A stretch of DNA of 64,000 nt, from assembly GCF_041296385.1 (NCBI RefSeq), contig NC_091014.1, positions 64,426,578 through 64,490,577 of the forward strand. Direction: 5' to 3'. The position numbers and the translations under genes are program-made. Source of the DNA: Aphelocoma coerulescens. Its lineage: Eukaryota; Chordata; Aves; Passeriformes; Corvidae. Under the pieces are notes generated by a model. It was not told where the DNA came from and made no database searches. It saw only the letters and a list, made by a program, of their open reading frames with translations. Shown here in pieces: positions 19,003 through 30,200 of the stretch (position 1 is the first letter of the stretch; every line of letters begins with the position of its first letter).

Positions 19003-21601
19003 CTAGGAAAAAATACACCTTGGTTAACCACAAACAGGTAAGGTTTTGAACATCAGTAAATATGGAGATAATCAAATTATTTACTAGCAATAAGAATGAC
19101 TAAAAAGGTTTGACTGTGCTTAACCTTACTCAATCTACTAACTTTTTTAAAATTTACAATATATCCCTCATTCTATGCCACAAGAATGCACAAAATAATA
19201 AGCCAGAAAGAACACACAAGTAAGACAACTCCAAAAATATATGCCACTGAGAAGGAAGAGAAGAATAAAAAGCCTTCAGTACTTGGGACAGGAAATCTGT
19301 GTTGTATGCCTGAGCAGGTGTTTATAATGCTATCTGTTATGTTATCAAAGTTGAGCTGATACATTTGAAATTCAAGCTCTTTAGCCAGGACAGACCAACA
19401 GAGCCATATTAAAACCCTGATGGGTTGGTTCACGGAGATGTCAGAACAAATTATTTCAGTGCTATCAAATCAAAGCTTTCAGGTCACTGACTCAAGTGGC
19501 TAAAATCTGTACAGAGTCCCACCAGCCAGATTGTATTACATCTCTGTTTTGGTGCTAGGCCTCTATGAGTACACAGCTTTAGCAGTAAGAAGGTGAGCAT
19601 TACATGCCCAATAACTTCTATGAACACCTCTGTGTTTGAAATAAAGCCATGGCAATGAGCTTGGGGAAGGTGTCATCAACCAGCACCACGAATTATTCCC
19701 AGTTAGCAGCTCTTGTAACAAATAACAGATATGAACACAAGCTCCTGCTATCAGCTTTCATCTTCCTTAGCTAGAGATGAACCCAGCATTGCTGCTGTTC
19801 TATCTGACACTATACAGGAGTGAACCTAAGCTACTGGGAAAGGAATTAAAGAATTAAAATTGCAATTTTAGCCAGCTGCAAGGTGAATTCAGAACAACCT
19901 TCCTTCCCTTGCATCCATTTTAGGGCACAGTATATCTACTATTAGGCACTTCCTATCAATTTGTAATTTTACAAAAGGCTCTCTTCTTTCCTGCTGCTCA
20001 TGCTAAGAAACAAGCAGGAGGTAATTGTATAGAATCAGTATCTTAAACTAAACCAACTCTGGAATCTCACATTTACTCTTAAATCCAGGCTCACAATATC
20101 AGATAAAACAATATTGACTGTTTATCTTAAAGATAAAAGTCTGCATCCAACATGATTTTGGAACTATTTATTTCACAGAAGTGGAAATTCAGTGTTCAGG
20201 TAAGAAGTGGGTAAGTTACTTTAGAAACTATAAGGCATGTTTAAATATTAATACAGCTGAGAAATACACAAGCTCCAATGTGGTTTAAAATAAAGTTAAT
20301 ATTCTATCTTGCTGCTTAAAGTGGAAAAAAAATTACAAAAAAACCCCAAAACCTAAGGATGTATCTTCATTCCAATACTTCTATTCAAGAGCAGATCCTC
20401 CATGTCCAAGATACCTTTATCACAGTACTTAGCAGAAGTTCTATCATTATACCAGACATATTTACAAACATTTCATTTTCTCTTCTTGCAATTTGACTGC
20501 TGGTTCAAAAATATGAAAAGCAGTTCTTGAAAAGCCTGTACTATTCCTTTCCATCCTAAGGACTTCAAAGGGAAAGAAATTCCCCTCAACCGAGCTCTAA
20601 AAAGCTTTAAGTAATTTTCATCAAAGAAGATCATTTTTAAGAGAAAAGAACTGCCTACCATGTTAGCAGCAGCAGCAAAGATGCACCAGCAAAAAGCACA
20701 GCACAGATACAAGAATTACTATTCTGAGATGCTAAGTTGCTTTGCCACTTCTGGGGAGAAAAACTTTGTGACTACCTAGTGAGGGGATTTGAGGCAGAAG
20801 GAAAAGAAAGATGTGGGAGAGAAAACTGAAGCTAATGATTTCCAGACAAGTGAAATAATAAACATTTTGATTTTTGGCCTTTTCTCTTCTCCCCCTTGCA
20901 AAACATCAAACCTGAAATCACATTTGTCACTAATAAGTAAAAACAAAATGCAAACTAGAAATAATGCAAACTAGAAGATTAATTCCTAATTCCTACCCAG
21001 CTTCAAATGTGAAATTCCAGTTTTTCCCCAGTATACAGACTCAGCTTATCTATGTAATTTTTTAAAATTTCACTGATTGCTTAATCTGCTTTTATTGGCC
21101 TTTCGCAAGCCATAGAAAACAGCAAGAATTATGTTAACAGAGGAATAATTCCATTTGCTCACAAGCACTGATAAGAAAATGTGATATGAAATCTCAGCTC
21201 TACACTACATATGGAATTTAGTTTAAAAAAAAAAAAACAACCCAGCGCTTAATAAATCCCATCTAGGCAAGTAATTATTACTCCACAAAACTCTATTATA
21301 CCAGAGATTTAATGTTAAAACATCACAGCTCCTGAAACTAAGCTATTACTAAATACTGGTGCTTGTTTCACAAGGGCACCAGTCATTTAAGAACACAGAC
21401 TTAAATATCAGTATTCCTAAATCAGCTGAGGGATTTGGCTAATCCAGTTTCAAAACCTCTGACAAGCAGCTGGGAAAGCTGCTCCTTCTCTGGGACGTTT
21501 AAAAGACGACACATATTTAGGGCTGAAATGTCCTGAAAGTGTAAAAGAGCTAAAAAGGACAGAAATCCAAGTGATCACAAATAAGATTTACCGAGCCTCG
21601 G

Positions 21602-21616
21602 CCGGTAGAGGGCACT
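21602..21616 (+). promoter_or_regulatory. CTCF-like motif in KRAS intron 2
   Basis: CCGGTAGAGGGCACT fits the CTCF core CCASYAGRKGGCRSY with one mismatch. It sits in a small CpG-containing patch (CCGAGCCTCGGCCGG) within AT-rich intron, which makes it stand out. Binding is inferred. Confidence 0.45.
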
Positions 21617-22699
21617 GCCCCAACTGCTCAAGCCAGATTTACAATGGTTACTGCACATTTAATTTAAAATAAAACACTTAAAATTACTTGGCTATAAATC
21701 CTTGCTCGGACATCTACTTCAAATAAAGTACTGGACTGTGAAACACACATAAAGCATAGAGATCTGAACAACTGCAGCCACCCAAACATTCATTTTCAGT
21801 CCTCTCCCTGCCCTGCCATCTGCTATGCTTGGATTTAAGTAATAAAACACTCAAGCAGGCCCTGAAACTTGACATTTTCCAACCAGGTTATTTGTTGAAT
21901 CACCAGGTTTATTCCACCAAAAAACCAGGAGCAAAATTAACACCATAAAGGCACCTGTGATTAGGTAATTAGTGTGTTTTTTCCATATCACGTCTTCACA
22001 ACATGAGAATTTTACAAGTGTGGAGTTTCATTCTGTTAATCACAGGAAATATTTAGAATTATTCGGTAACTGTGTAGTTATGAAATATACTATGGACAAG
22101 AAACACTAAACTATCTTCTTCTCTGTCTACCCCAAAATATTTAGCTTGATTATCTTCAGGGAAAAGGAGTATTTTGGTGTATGGCAATGAAAGAAACAGT
22201 AGTAAGAGACAAACAACAGTAGTGACATTACTGAATTATCCTAATTGTTTACCAGTCAAGGCAATTTTAGCCTTATCTCCTCATACTGTCTAAAACCCAC
22301 TCCACAGCTATTGTTCTCTGATCAGCATCACAATTGCACCTACCCAGGAAGCACCCTCACACAACCCTTCTCAACCAAGTGGGATTCTGTCCAAGCATGA
22401 ACTGGAACATTTAATCCTTTTTTTTTTTTTTTTTTGCCACTCCAAATCACGGCCTGCCCTTGTTTGAACTGAATTATTGCTTACCCACATGTGAGCACAC
22501 ACAAGGCCAGTGACCAGGAGGATGAAGATACAGTTTCCATCCTCAAGGTCTCAGAATTTACAAGATAAGGGGACCTAGTAGACAAGAACTTCTAAGAGTA
22601 GCAGAAATTATTGCTGCTGCATGTGACAAGCTGTGAACCTTAGCAAAACATATTAAGTTGCTTCATAACCAATTAATTTGGTGTCATTCTTTTAGAAGA

Positions 22700-22868
22700 A
22701 CACATGGATTCTGGACCACTGAATTTGTGGCTACCCCATCCCTGGAAGTGTCCAAGGCCAGGTTGGACAGGGCTTGGAGCACTCTGGTCTAGTGGAAGAT
22801 CTCCCTGCTCATGGAACATGATGATCTTTAAGGTCCCCTCCAACCCAAACCAGTCTATGATTCCATGA
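22700..22868 (+). mobile_element. CR1 LINE 3' fragment
   Basis: Plus-oriented CR1 end with CCCATCCCTGGAAGTGTCC through TAAGGTCCCCTCCAACCC to CTATGATTCCATGA. It is antisense to KRAS, in intron 2. Confidence 0.92.
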
Positions 22869-24432
22869 ATAAAAGACACAGTTCTGGGATTTTTAGGTTC
22901 ATTCTATAAGGAACTGAATTTCCATTTTATTGTTTTACATAAAAAATGTATTTGTTGTCCTTCAAATCACTCAGCTGGCTGAACAGCAAAATCCCTCGAG
23001 TGCTCCAGGAATACTGGCATTTAAGTTTCTGTGTTCCTAAACTGTTTACACAGTGACAACTTATAAGATGGACCTGCACAGCACTTTCTACAGCACCTAA
23101 ACACACCTCTGACCTAAGAGAAGCCCGGGTAATTATGAACAAACATGAAAGACCAACAGCCTCCAAAGGTCCTTTTGCAGGAAAAATTAAAATCCCAAGT
23201 GGCTTGCTCCTCTTAGGAAGTTTTGTGTGATTTTAAAGAGTGTTGGGGGTTGCTGTTGTAAGACTTCCTATCTTAGTAACTGAAAGAGCTGCTCTGCTGG
23301 TGGAAGTCAAACACAGTTTTCTGCACAGGTTTAGTCTGCAAGACCTTCTGCAAGCAAGATGTTATTTGGCCATGCAAGAGACAGACAAGATGACACACGG
23401 GCACATGAAACAACCTCAACACATCTCTGTTTGGGCTCAGGCCCTCACTAAATTTCTGTCACCTCAGGGCACTGGCTCCTTTTGCTTGTGTCTCCCTGAA
23501 AATCACTACCTACACACTTCCCAAGTCTCCATTTTAAGCCCAGATTTAAACCCTTGTGATTCCTTCAAGTGAGCCTGGAAGTGCCTCGCTGGATAAACAT
23601 ATAAATGAAGTCATGAGATGCAGAGCTTCAGCGCTGGGAACATAAAAACCTGGGGTAAGTTATGGTGTCATTTCTCCTTTTATAGAGTCTGAGGTTATTA
23701 AATGCAACGATCCACAGGAGATTTCAGACAACACCAGTATTTTTCTTATATTTAAAAGGCAGAGCTTGCCTGCTCATTATAAACCTTTAAAACAGCACAA
23801 CTTTTAAAGCTTAGATACAATTTCAAACTTTAAGGTACTGAACCATGTATTTCAAAGAATCCATCCCAGAAGCTATCTCCTAACATTTTCTCTAGATAGG
23901 GAAGCATGCACTGGTGTGTTTAAACAGAGAAAAAATAAAACAAAACAGGCCCCAATTTTTGCTTCATTCACTGTAACATTCTAGGTCACATTTCTCACTG
24001 TGTAAAACAGATCCCAGCGATACGAGCTAAGAAAGACTGGCATTTCACAACCACTAATTTCCTTCTACTCAAAAGAAAAATGTCACATTTTTCAATAAAA
24101 TGTCACAAACCTCAAATTTAAGAGGTTGCACAAAGCTATGAAGAGTTTCACCATGCATTTTCAAGTGAGTTTGCAAATACTTTGTCAAGGAGATCCTAAA
24201 CACATGCATCCAGACTGCCCAAGGATTGATGGCAATTAACACCACGCTTTTAATTGCTCAAAACTAGTAATTTTTTACTGCAGCTGTTGTTCCACAGCCA
24301 GATCAAGAAGCACACCAATTTTGCCTCCAATGCAGGCCATTATCTCTGAGCTCTTTTTACTATAAAGCCTTGTCCTTGTGGTAAGTGTCCAAAAGCAAAC
24401 AAGCACCATTATTAACTGATAATCTCCCCTCA

Positions 24433-24582
<150 letters not shown>

Positions 24583-25553
24583 CTGATGACAAAGAAACCA
24601 ACATTAAGCAGAGCTGGGCTCCCACTAACGAGGATGCTGCCGGTGCCTTCTCATTCAGCGTCAGGATCCTCTACTATTACCGGGAAGCAGCTCCCTCCCT
24701 GCAAGACAAGACAAAAAGGGATGAGGGAATGCTGCTCCTCAAATATTACACACACAGGGAATGTAGAGCGGGCACTCGGCCGACAGGCAGCGGTCACACA
24801 GAGATTAAAAAAACACGAATGAGTAAAAAAAAAAAAAAACCACACTAAATAAATTTAAAAGGCACTGAATTCCGGGAAAGGCCAAAAGAGTATTTCGTGC
24901 AGGGAATTAATCCGTGCAGGGATTTAGCTCCCCGCTGCTTCCTCCCGGCGCCTCCCGGAGCCCGCCCGGGTTTCCCGGGGCGTCCCAGCGCCCCTCGGGA
25001 TGAAGCTCACAGCCGGGAACGCGCCTCCCGTGGCCGGACAGGAGACAGGGCGAGCACGGCTTCCCCCGGTGGCTTCCCCTACACAGTTTAGGGTGGGTTT
25101 TATGCATTTTTAATTGCCGGGCGAGCCGTGCCTGCGGGACCCCCGCGGCTCCGGGGCATCGCCCGCCCCGCCCCGGCTCCCTCTGCCCCCGCCAGCGCCG
25201 CGCCCGCGCCACCCCAACTTTCCGGGTTTAAGGATCTGGGAGAAGGCGTGAGGGAAAAAAAAATAAATCCGTGAGGGCTCAGGGAGGGGTAGGGGATGTC
25301 TCGGGCGAGAGCCGGGTCCCGCAGGGCGTTGGCCACCTGTCCCCTCCCGCCGGGAAGGACCGGGAATGCGGCTCCGGGGGATGCCGGCGGGCGCAGCGCG
25401 GGTACGGGATAGGAGAGGGAAAGGGGGACAGGAGGGGGAACGGCGACGGGGGAGGAAGGGGGCGCCGGCTGCGCTTCCCACCTCGAAGGGAAAGCGGGGA
25501 ACGAAGGAAGGAAGAGGGTCGCCCCGGCTCGGGAGGGTGGGGATAGGCGGTAC
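24583..25553 (-). other. KRAS: KRAS intron 1
   Basis: Intron of about 971 nt, GC-rich in its first two thirds (CpG island) and AT-rich near the acceptor. A run of 15 A lies at about 24826-24840 (plus strand). No repeat or extra exon is recognised. Confidence 0.8.
25423..25462 (+). promoter_or_regulatory. G-quadruplex motif in KRAS intron 1
   Basis: Four runs of five G (25423-25427, 25434-25438, 25448-25452, 25458-25462) lie on the plus strand, which is the template strand for KRAS, about 90 bp into intron 1. A template-strand quadruplex could slow early elongation. Motif only. Confidence 0.55.
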
Positions 25554-25649
25554 CTGGCTGGCGGTGCCGCGGGAGCTCCCGGCACCCGCCGTGCCCGCGC
25601 CGCGTCGCGTCCCTTCCTTTCCTCTCTCCTTTCCCTTCCCGCTCCGCGT

Positions 25650-25667
25650 CCCTTCCCTTCCCGTCCC
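25650..25667 (-). promoter_or_regulatory. G-quadruplex motif in the KRAS 5'UTR
   Basis: The transcribed strand reads GGGACGGGAAGGGAAGGG: four G3 runs separated by 2-nt loops, a layout that favours a very stable parallel quadruplex in DNA or RNA. Further G runs follow in the leader (GCGGGAAGGG). RAS mRNAs of mammals are known for 5'UTR quadruplexes that lower translation; a similar role here is inference. Confidence 0.7.
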
Positions 25668-25673
25668 GGTGCG

Positions 25674-25682
25674 AAATGGCGG
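25674..25682 (+). promoter_or_regulatory. Candidate YY1 site in KRAS exon 1
   Basis: AAATGGCGG on the plus strand (CCGCCATTT in the mRNA) matches the YY1 core, which is common just downstream of TATA-less starts. The surrounding block is conserved with human KRAS exon 1. Binding is inferred from motif only. Confidence 0.55.
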
Positions 25683-25844
25683 GGGACGGGCAGGGCTGGG
25701 CGGGCGCTGCCCAGGGAGCCGAGCACCGATGCACGGATGGACGGCCGCGATCGATGCGCTCGGCGCTCCACTGCCCCTTGCGGCAGCGCCGGCACCTCCC
25801 TGCCGCTGCCAAGCGGGGTACCGCGGGTTCGAGACCGCATCCGG

Positions 25845-26308
25845 CCACTCCCGTGTCCAGTCCTGGCATCCTCTGGATAAGGGCGACATGGAGCTCCTGG
25901 AGCGGGTCCAGCGGAGGCTGCGGAGATGATTTAGGGACTGGAAAGGCTGAGGGAGCTGGGGCTGTTCAGCCTGGAGAGGAGCCCCAGCTGAGAGGGGCCC
26001 TCAGCCCTGTGTGTCCCTGTGTGCAGGGAGGGCTCCGAGCAGGGCCCAGGCTCTGCTCCGGGGGGCCCAGCAATGGCACCAGAGGAACGGGCAGGGACTG
26101 ATCCCAGGGAGTTCCACCTGGACAGGAGGCAGAACTTCTTCCACAGATTGCCCGGACAGGGTGTGAAGTCTCCCTCGCTGGGGATATTCCAGAGCCATCT
26201 GGACACAGCCCTGTGCCCTGTGCTCTGGGATGGCCCTGCTGGAGCAGGGAGGTGGCACCAGCTGCCCCACTGAGGTCCCGTCCAGCCTGACCCATCCTGG
26301 GATTCCAC
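25845..26308 (+). mobile_element. CR1 LINE fragment in the KRAS upstream promoter flank
   Basis: It runs from GTGTCCAGTCCTGGC and GACATGGAGCTCCTGGAGCG through GGCTGTTCAGCCTGGAGAGG and a degraded 3' end near CCTGGGATTCCAC. It is plus-oriented and so divergent from KRAS, starting about 150 bp upstream of the presumed first exon. It is GC-rich and diverged, with small deletions. Open frames over it are antisense or decayed CR1 3' sequence. Confidence 0.88.
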
Positions 26309-26790
26309 GGGGCCAGAGGATGCGGGTTTGGGACCGGGGAGAGGCTCGGAGGAGACATTTGGGAAGAGTCCGTCCTGGAAGTGCACGCTCGAGGGTGGTG
26401 AAGGGAAATGTGTACAATTCCAGCATTTCCTCACCGTTTCCCCCTTCCCTCACTGCCCGTGGGGACCCTGAAGGGGAAGAGGCACAAGAGCCTCCGTAAG
26501 GGACAGGCTCATCCTGAGGGAACGTGTGGGCTGCCCAGCCAGGCATACACATAAAGAGCGATTTTATCCATCATGGAAATGTCAGCCGAGGCTTTGTGGA
26601 ACTGCTGCAACACTTATAAACCAAATAAAGTTGGTCAGCTTTCAAAATAAAATGCAAGGTTTGATCATTAGCTCTGAATAAAAGTTAATAAACACAGTGT
26701 TTTGGGTTTTTAAACAAGTTAACAGATGCATAGTGAGCCATGATTTCTTATTAAAAGGCTAAACCCATAATTCCCTGTAACTGAAATACA

Positions 26791-26930
26791 GACTCATGGC
26801 CTGAATTGGAAGGGACCTTAAAGATTATCCAGTTCCAACCCCCTGCCATGAGCAGGGGCACCTTCCACTATCCCAAGCTGCTCTGAGCCCCGTCCAACCT
26901 GGCCTTGAACACTTCCAGGTATGACCCCCA
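26791..26930 (-). mobile_element. CR1 LINE 3' fragment
   Basis: The plus strand reads ACTCATGGCCTGAATTGGAA and continues through AACCCCCTGCCATGAGCAG to ACACTTCCAGG, the reversed CR1 end. Confidence 0.9.
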
Positions 26931-27144
26931 TTTCACCTCTCCCACAAATTTAGGTGTCAGTAACCTAGTAATTTTTGTGTTAAAGGTTATTAGGTTATTT
27001 CCCAACAGCCTCAATTAAGAAAAAAAACCTCACAAAAATCCATGTGACAGAACAACATGAGATCATCTCACAAATCAGGGTTATTAATTAGCTGCCTCAC
27101 ATGAGCAGATGTAAAACCCAAAAGTCAGACTTGCTTTCAAAGAA

Positions 27145-27215
27145 CAAGTAGCCTGGTGGTAAAACCACAAGCTTGGGATGTGGGAAACCCTGAACCCACA
27201 CAGCCACAGCTGGGA
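27145..27215 (+). mobile_element. tRNA-derived SINE-like relic
   Basis: The stretch GTAGCCTGGTGGTAAAACC followed by GCTTGGGATGTGGGAAACCC and TGAACCC resembles the tRNA head (A-box and B-box regions) of old amniote tRNA-SINEs. It is decayed and could not fold as a working tRNA. The family is not assigned. Confidence 0.45.
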
Positions 27216-30200
27216 TCGGAAGAGTATCCGGAGAGCAGCTGTTGTTGGCAGAACCTTCTCCATGAAAACTTCAGGTCATGATGACAGCTTGGGCTGTCCT
27301 ATCTCCATATGATCTCAAGGAAATGTGCAAACAATCCTTTTGCATGTCATGTGGAAGGAAAATGATTTGTTAGGATTCTGGAAAAAGCAGAATGCAAAGC
27401 TGCTTTTTTTGTGCCCAGATTTTGTTTATATATATATATTATGAAATTGCTTTTTGCTGTCTTTGCATGTAATTTAGAAATATCTTCTCGTGCTCATGTG
27501 TAGAGTGGTTTGAAAACAAGATCAAATAAATGAGCTGATCAAGAACGTTAAGTGCCAGCCCATTCACTGCATTGATATGAAAGCTGGTGATAGCACAAGT
27601 GATGCAAAACCTCTTAGATTCTGTGCAAGTTTTTTTCTATGAGTTACCAACTTCATTTTAGTGATTGTTGCTTCACTGTGATTTGCACAGAGAATTCTGA
27701 ACACGTGCAACACGATGCACACCCTCAAATCCCAGAACACTTCAGCGTGCTGCAGCTAAATACTTCTGTTAAGTTAAAGCATATTTTCAATTCAAAGGTT
27801 TCTTCACGACGGCATTAAAATAGTCCAGTCCCTGTCTTCTGGATCCTCCACGGATATGGAATATTGAGGGCAACACCAGTCACAGCTCCTTACTCCCAAC
27901 AAGATGCCTCCCTTATGATATCAAGCACCAGGCCAAGTATAATCCCACATTTACAGTAGTCAGATTTGCCCATTCCGAAACATGATACAATAAATTCAGT
28001 GGCATTTTCACTTTGAGAATACAGGAGCATTCCTCACCTGTCAGGAGTTGCGGGCTGGGGCGGCAGGACACGTAAAATTCAGCTCCAGCCTGGGGGTAAA
28101 TAGTAAGCTTTCCCTGTTAACAGAGAGCATCAGACAAGCTGGGACAAGAGTTAATTTTCCTGTGGCTTTTCCTGGCACTGAACTCTATGCAAAGCAGATG
28201 CAAAGCCAGTGTAGTGTTAGCACAGAAAGGTAAGTTTTGTGCAACTTCAGGTTTGCCTGCTGAGAATTAGGAATATTAGTAAAGGGTTGGTTTTTTTTTT
28301 AGATAGGCCAAGGGTGGTAGTGATACCCACATTGCCAGACATGCACCAGCATGGATTCAGTCCTGGCCATGCAGTGATGCTTCCCTTGGTTTAACCAGAG
28401 GTCATTTGGGATCTACCAGCCTTCAGGTTTTACCTCTGCCTCTTCTCCCCCCAGGAAAACTAAAACTTTTAAGGAAGTCCTGCCAACTTCCTTCTGCTGC
28501 TCTCTCGTTGAGATCACCTACAGAAGATTTTTCATTTTAAGTTCTATTTAGAACAGTACAAATGTGCTTGCAATTTTTCGTCTGCTGACACAGCAGGATA
28601 CAATTATATTCCCCAAGACTTTTAACTCAATAACTCTACTCTAAAGACAGGATCTACAAGACATTTATATGACAGCATACAGTGAACTTACATATATAAA
28701 TATTTGCATCCATAGATAAATATCTCTACATGTGCAATTCAGAATATGTGAGTTTATATTAAAATAAAGGCTATAGTTCTCATGGGATGGTGACTTTCAT
28801 GCCCTGTCAAATTTCCTGTAGCTGTCTGGGGCGCTCCAGTAATGTTACATGTATAGGTTGAAGTTTAACAAAGGTGAACTCACCCAGAATACGAACACAG
28901 CATGTATGGGCTCACGCTAAACGTGAACGTAGTTTGCCCCATCATTGCAAATCTTTTTCAAATTGTCTGATGGACCCCAAAAAATCCACAAACCCTAAAC
29001 CAAAAATTACTTTTCAAACCCCCAGGTATATAAATCACAAGTCTAGGTCCTGCTCCTTTGGCTTCAGTGGCAACTTGGTTGGCCACTACCCACTTTAAGC
29101 ACAAGAATAGCACTCAGTCCTGCAAACTTTCCTTCTTTTTTTATACATGTAGGCACTAAAGGAAACACAGCTAATGTATTTTTCTTCAATAACGTTAGAT
29201 TTGGCTTGAAAATAACATGCTAAGATACATGGTATTTGTCAAAGGTTTGACTTTTGGTTTAATTCAGATGTCTCTGACTTTTTGAATATGGTTCTCTACT
29301 AAAAATGGGGTGAGGAGAAAGGAACAGTTCAACTGTGAACTATTCTTTACAAAACTGGATGCTTTTGCCATCCCACTAATGTCATCTGGCATTAATTAAC
29401 ATAGCATCGCTCTAATTATATTGTCAGCATACAGCCACCAAATTAAAATACAAAAAGAATCATTAAAATTTCCCAATTTAGCTTCGGCATTTCTTTTAAA
29501 GCACGATTTTTCAACTTTTGTGTATGTAGGAAACCATCCAAAGCCCACTGAAGTTATTGGGCTTCATCCCAATAGGGCCTAGAAACGTTTGGAAAAATCA
29601 TTGGGGTGCCCAAATTGCATCTCAAACCAAGAGATTCGATGCCTCTTTTCTGTTGCTGGCACCAGCAGCTCAGCACCCAAAACTGAGGGTGCGGGGCTGG
29701 TGGGTCCCTCAGGGGAGTGAGGACCATCTTGTGGGGATGAAAAGAGGGCATTAGGCACAGTGGAAGTCTACCATCCCTCTGCTCCCTAAAAGGAACACTA
29801 GGAAGAAGGACTTAAGTAGATCTCTCCTACCTGAGACAGTGTGGAACAGCAGTGGGGCTGCAGCATAACATGCCTCCATCCCAGGTTTGTGTGTCACGCC
29901 AGGATCAGCTGCTCCCTGACACTGTCCCCGTGAGTTTTGGGGCTCTTACTTCCAGTGAAGAGGGCTGTGGAGGAGAACTGGTGCCTTGGCAGAGTGTGTG
30001 CTCTCAGGCAGGGCTCAGAGGCCTTGAACAAGCCCTTGGGTTCCAGCTAAGTCCATCCTGCCTCAAAGCACCCTGTCTGCAGGTGAGAGGAATCCGTGTG
30101 TGAGGCTGATCCAGGCTGAGGGTGAGCCCAAAGTAAAACACTGGTTTGATTTTGCCTTTTTGCATGGCCTAGAGCTCAGTCCTGCTCTTGGTGAATGGCA

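Larger units (their letters stand above)
25554..25700 (-). other. KRAS: KRAS exon 1 (non-coding 5'UTR; 5' edge approximate)
   Basis: The minus strand carries CCCCCGCCATTTCG at about 25671-25684, a block also present in human KRAS exon 1, followed by a purine-rich leader and the donor GCCAGCCAG|GTACCG at 25554/25553. The exon joins exon 2 across an intron of only about 971 nt; the human intron 1 is several kb. No ATG-initiated frame of note lies in the leader. The 5' limit is a guess: the human start is some 60-70 nt upstream of the conserved block, so the true edge may be nearer 25740. Confidence 0.8.
24895..25860 (-). promoter_or_regulatory. KRAS: KRAS CpG-island promoter
   Basis: A sharp GC- and CpG-rich block begins at about 24895 in intron 1 and runs through exon 1 to where a CR1 element starts at about 25845. 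It has many GC boxes (CCGCCC or GGGCGG, for example around 25165-25180) and no clear TATA box, the usual form of the RAS promoters. A YY1-type AAATGGCGG sits at 25674-25682 in exon 1. The many long open frames on both strands here reflect the lack of A/T-rich stop codons, not genes. Confidence 0.85.

Noticed and set aside
25100..25929. Several long overlapping frames on both strands (up to 259 codons)
   Set aside because: They fall in the KRAS CpG island, where GC-rich DNA rarely makes stop codons. Their products are low-complexity Pro/Arg/Gly/Ser with no domain.
25931..26552. Minus-strand frames of 130-183 codons
   Set aside because: They overlap the plus-oriented CR1 upstream of KRAS and its flank; composition matches translated CR1 antisense.
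27145..27215. Functional tRNA gene
   Set aside because: Only the A-box and B-box areas are recognisable; the acceptor and anticodon stems do not pair.
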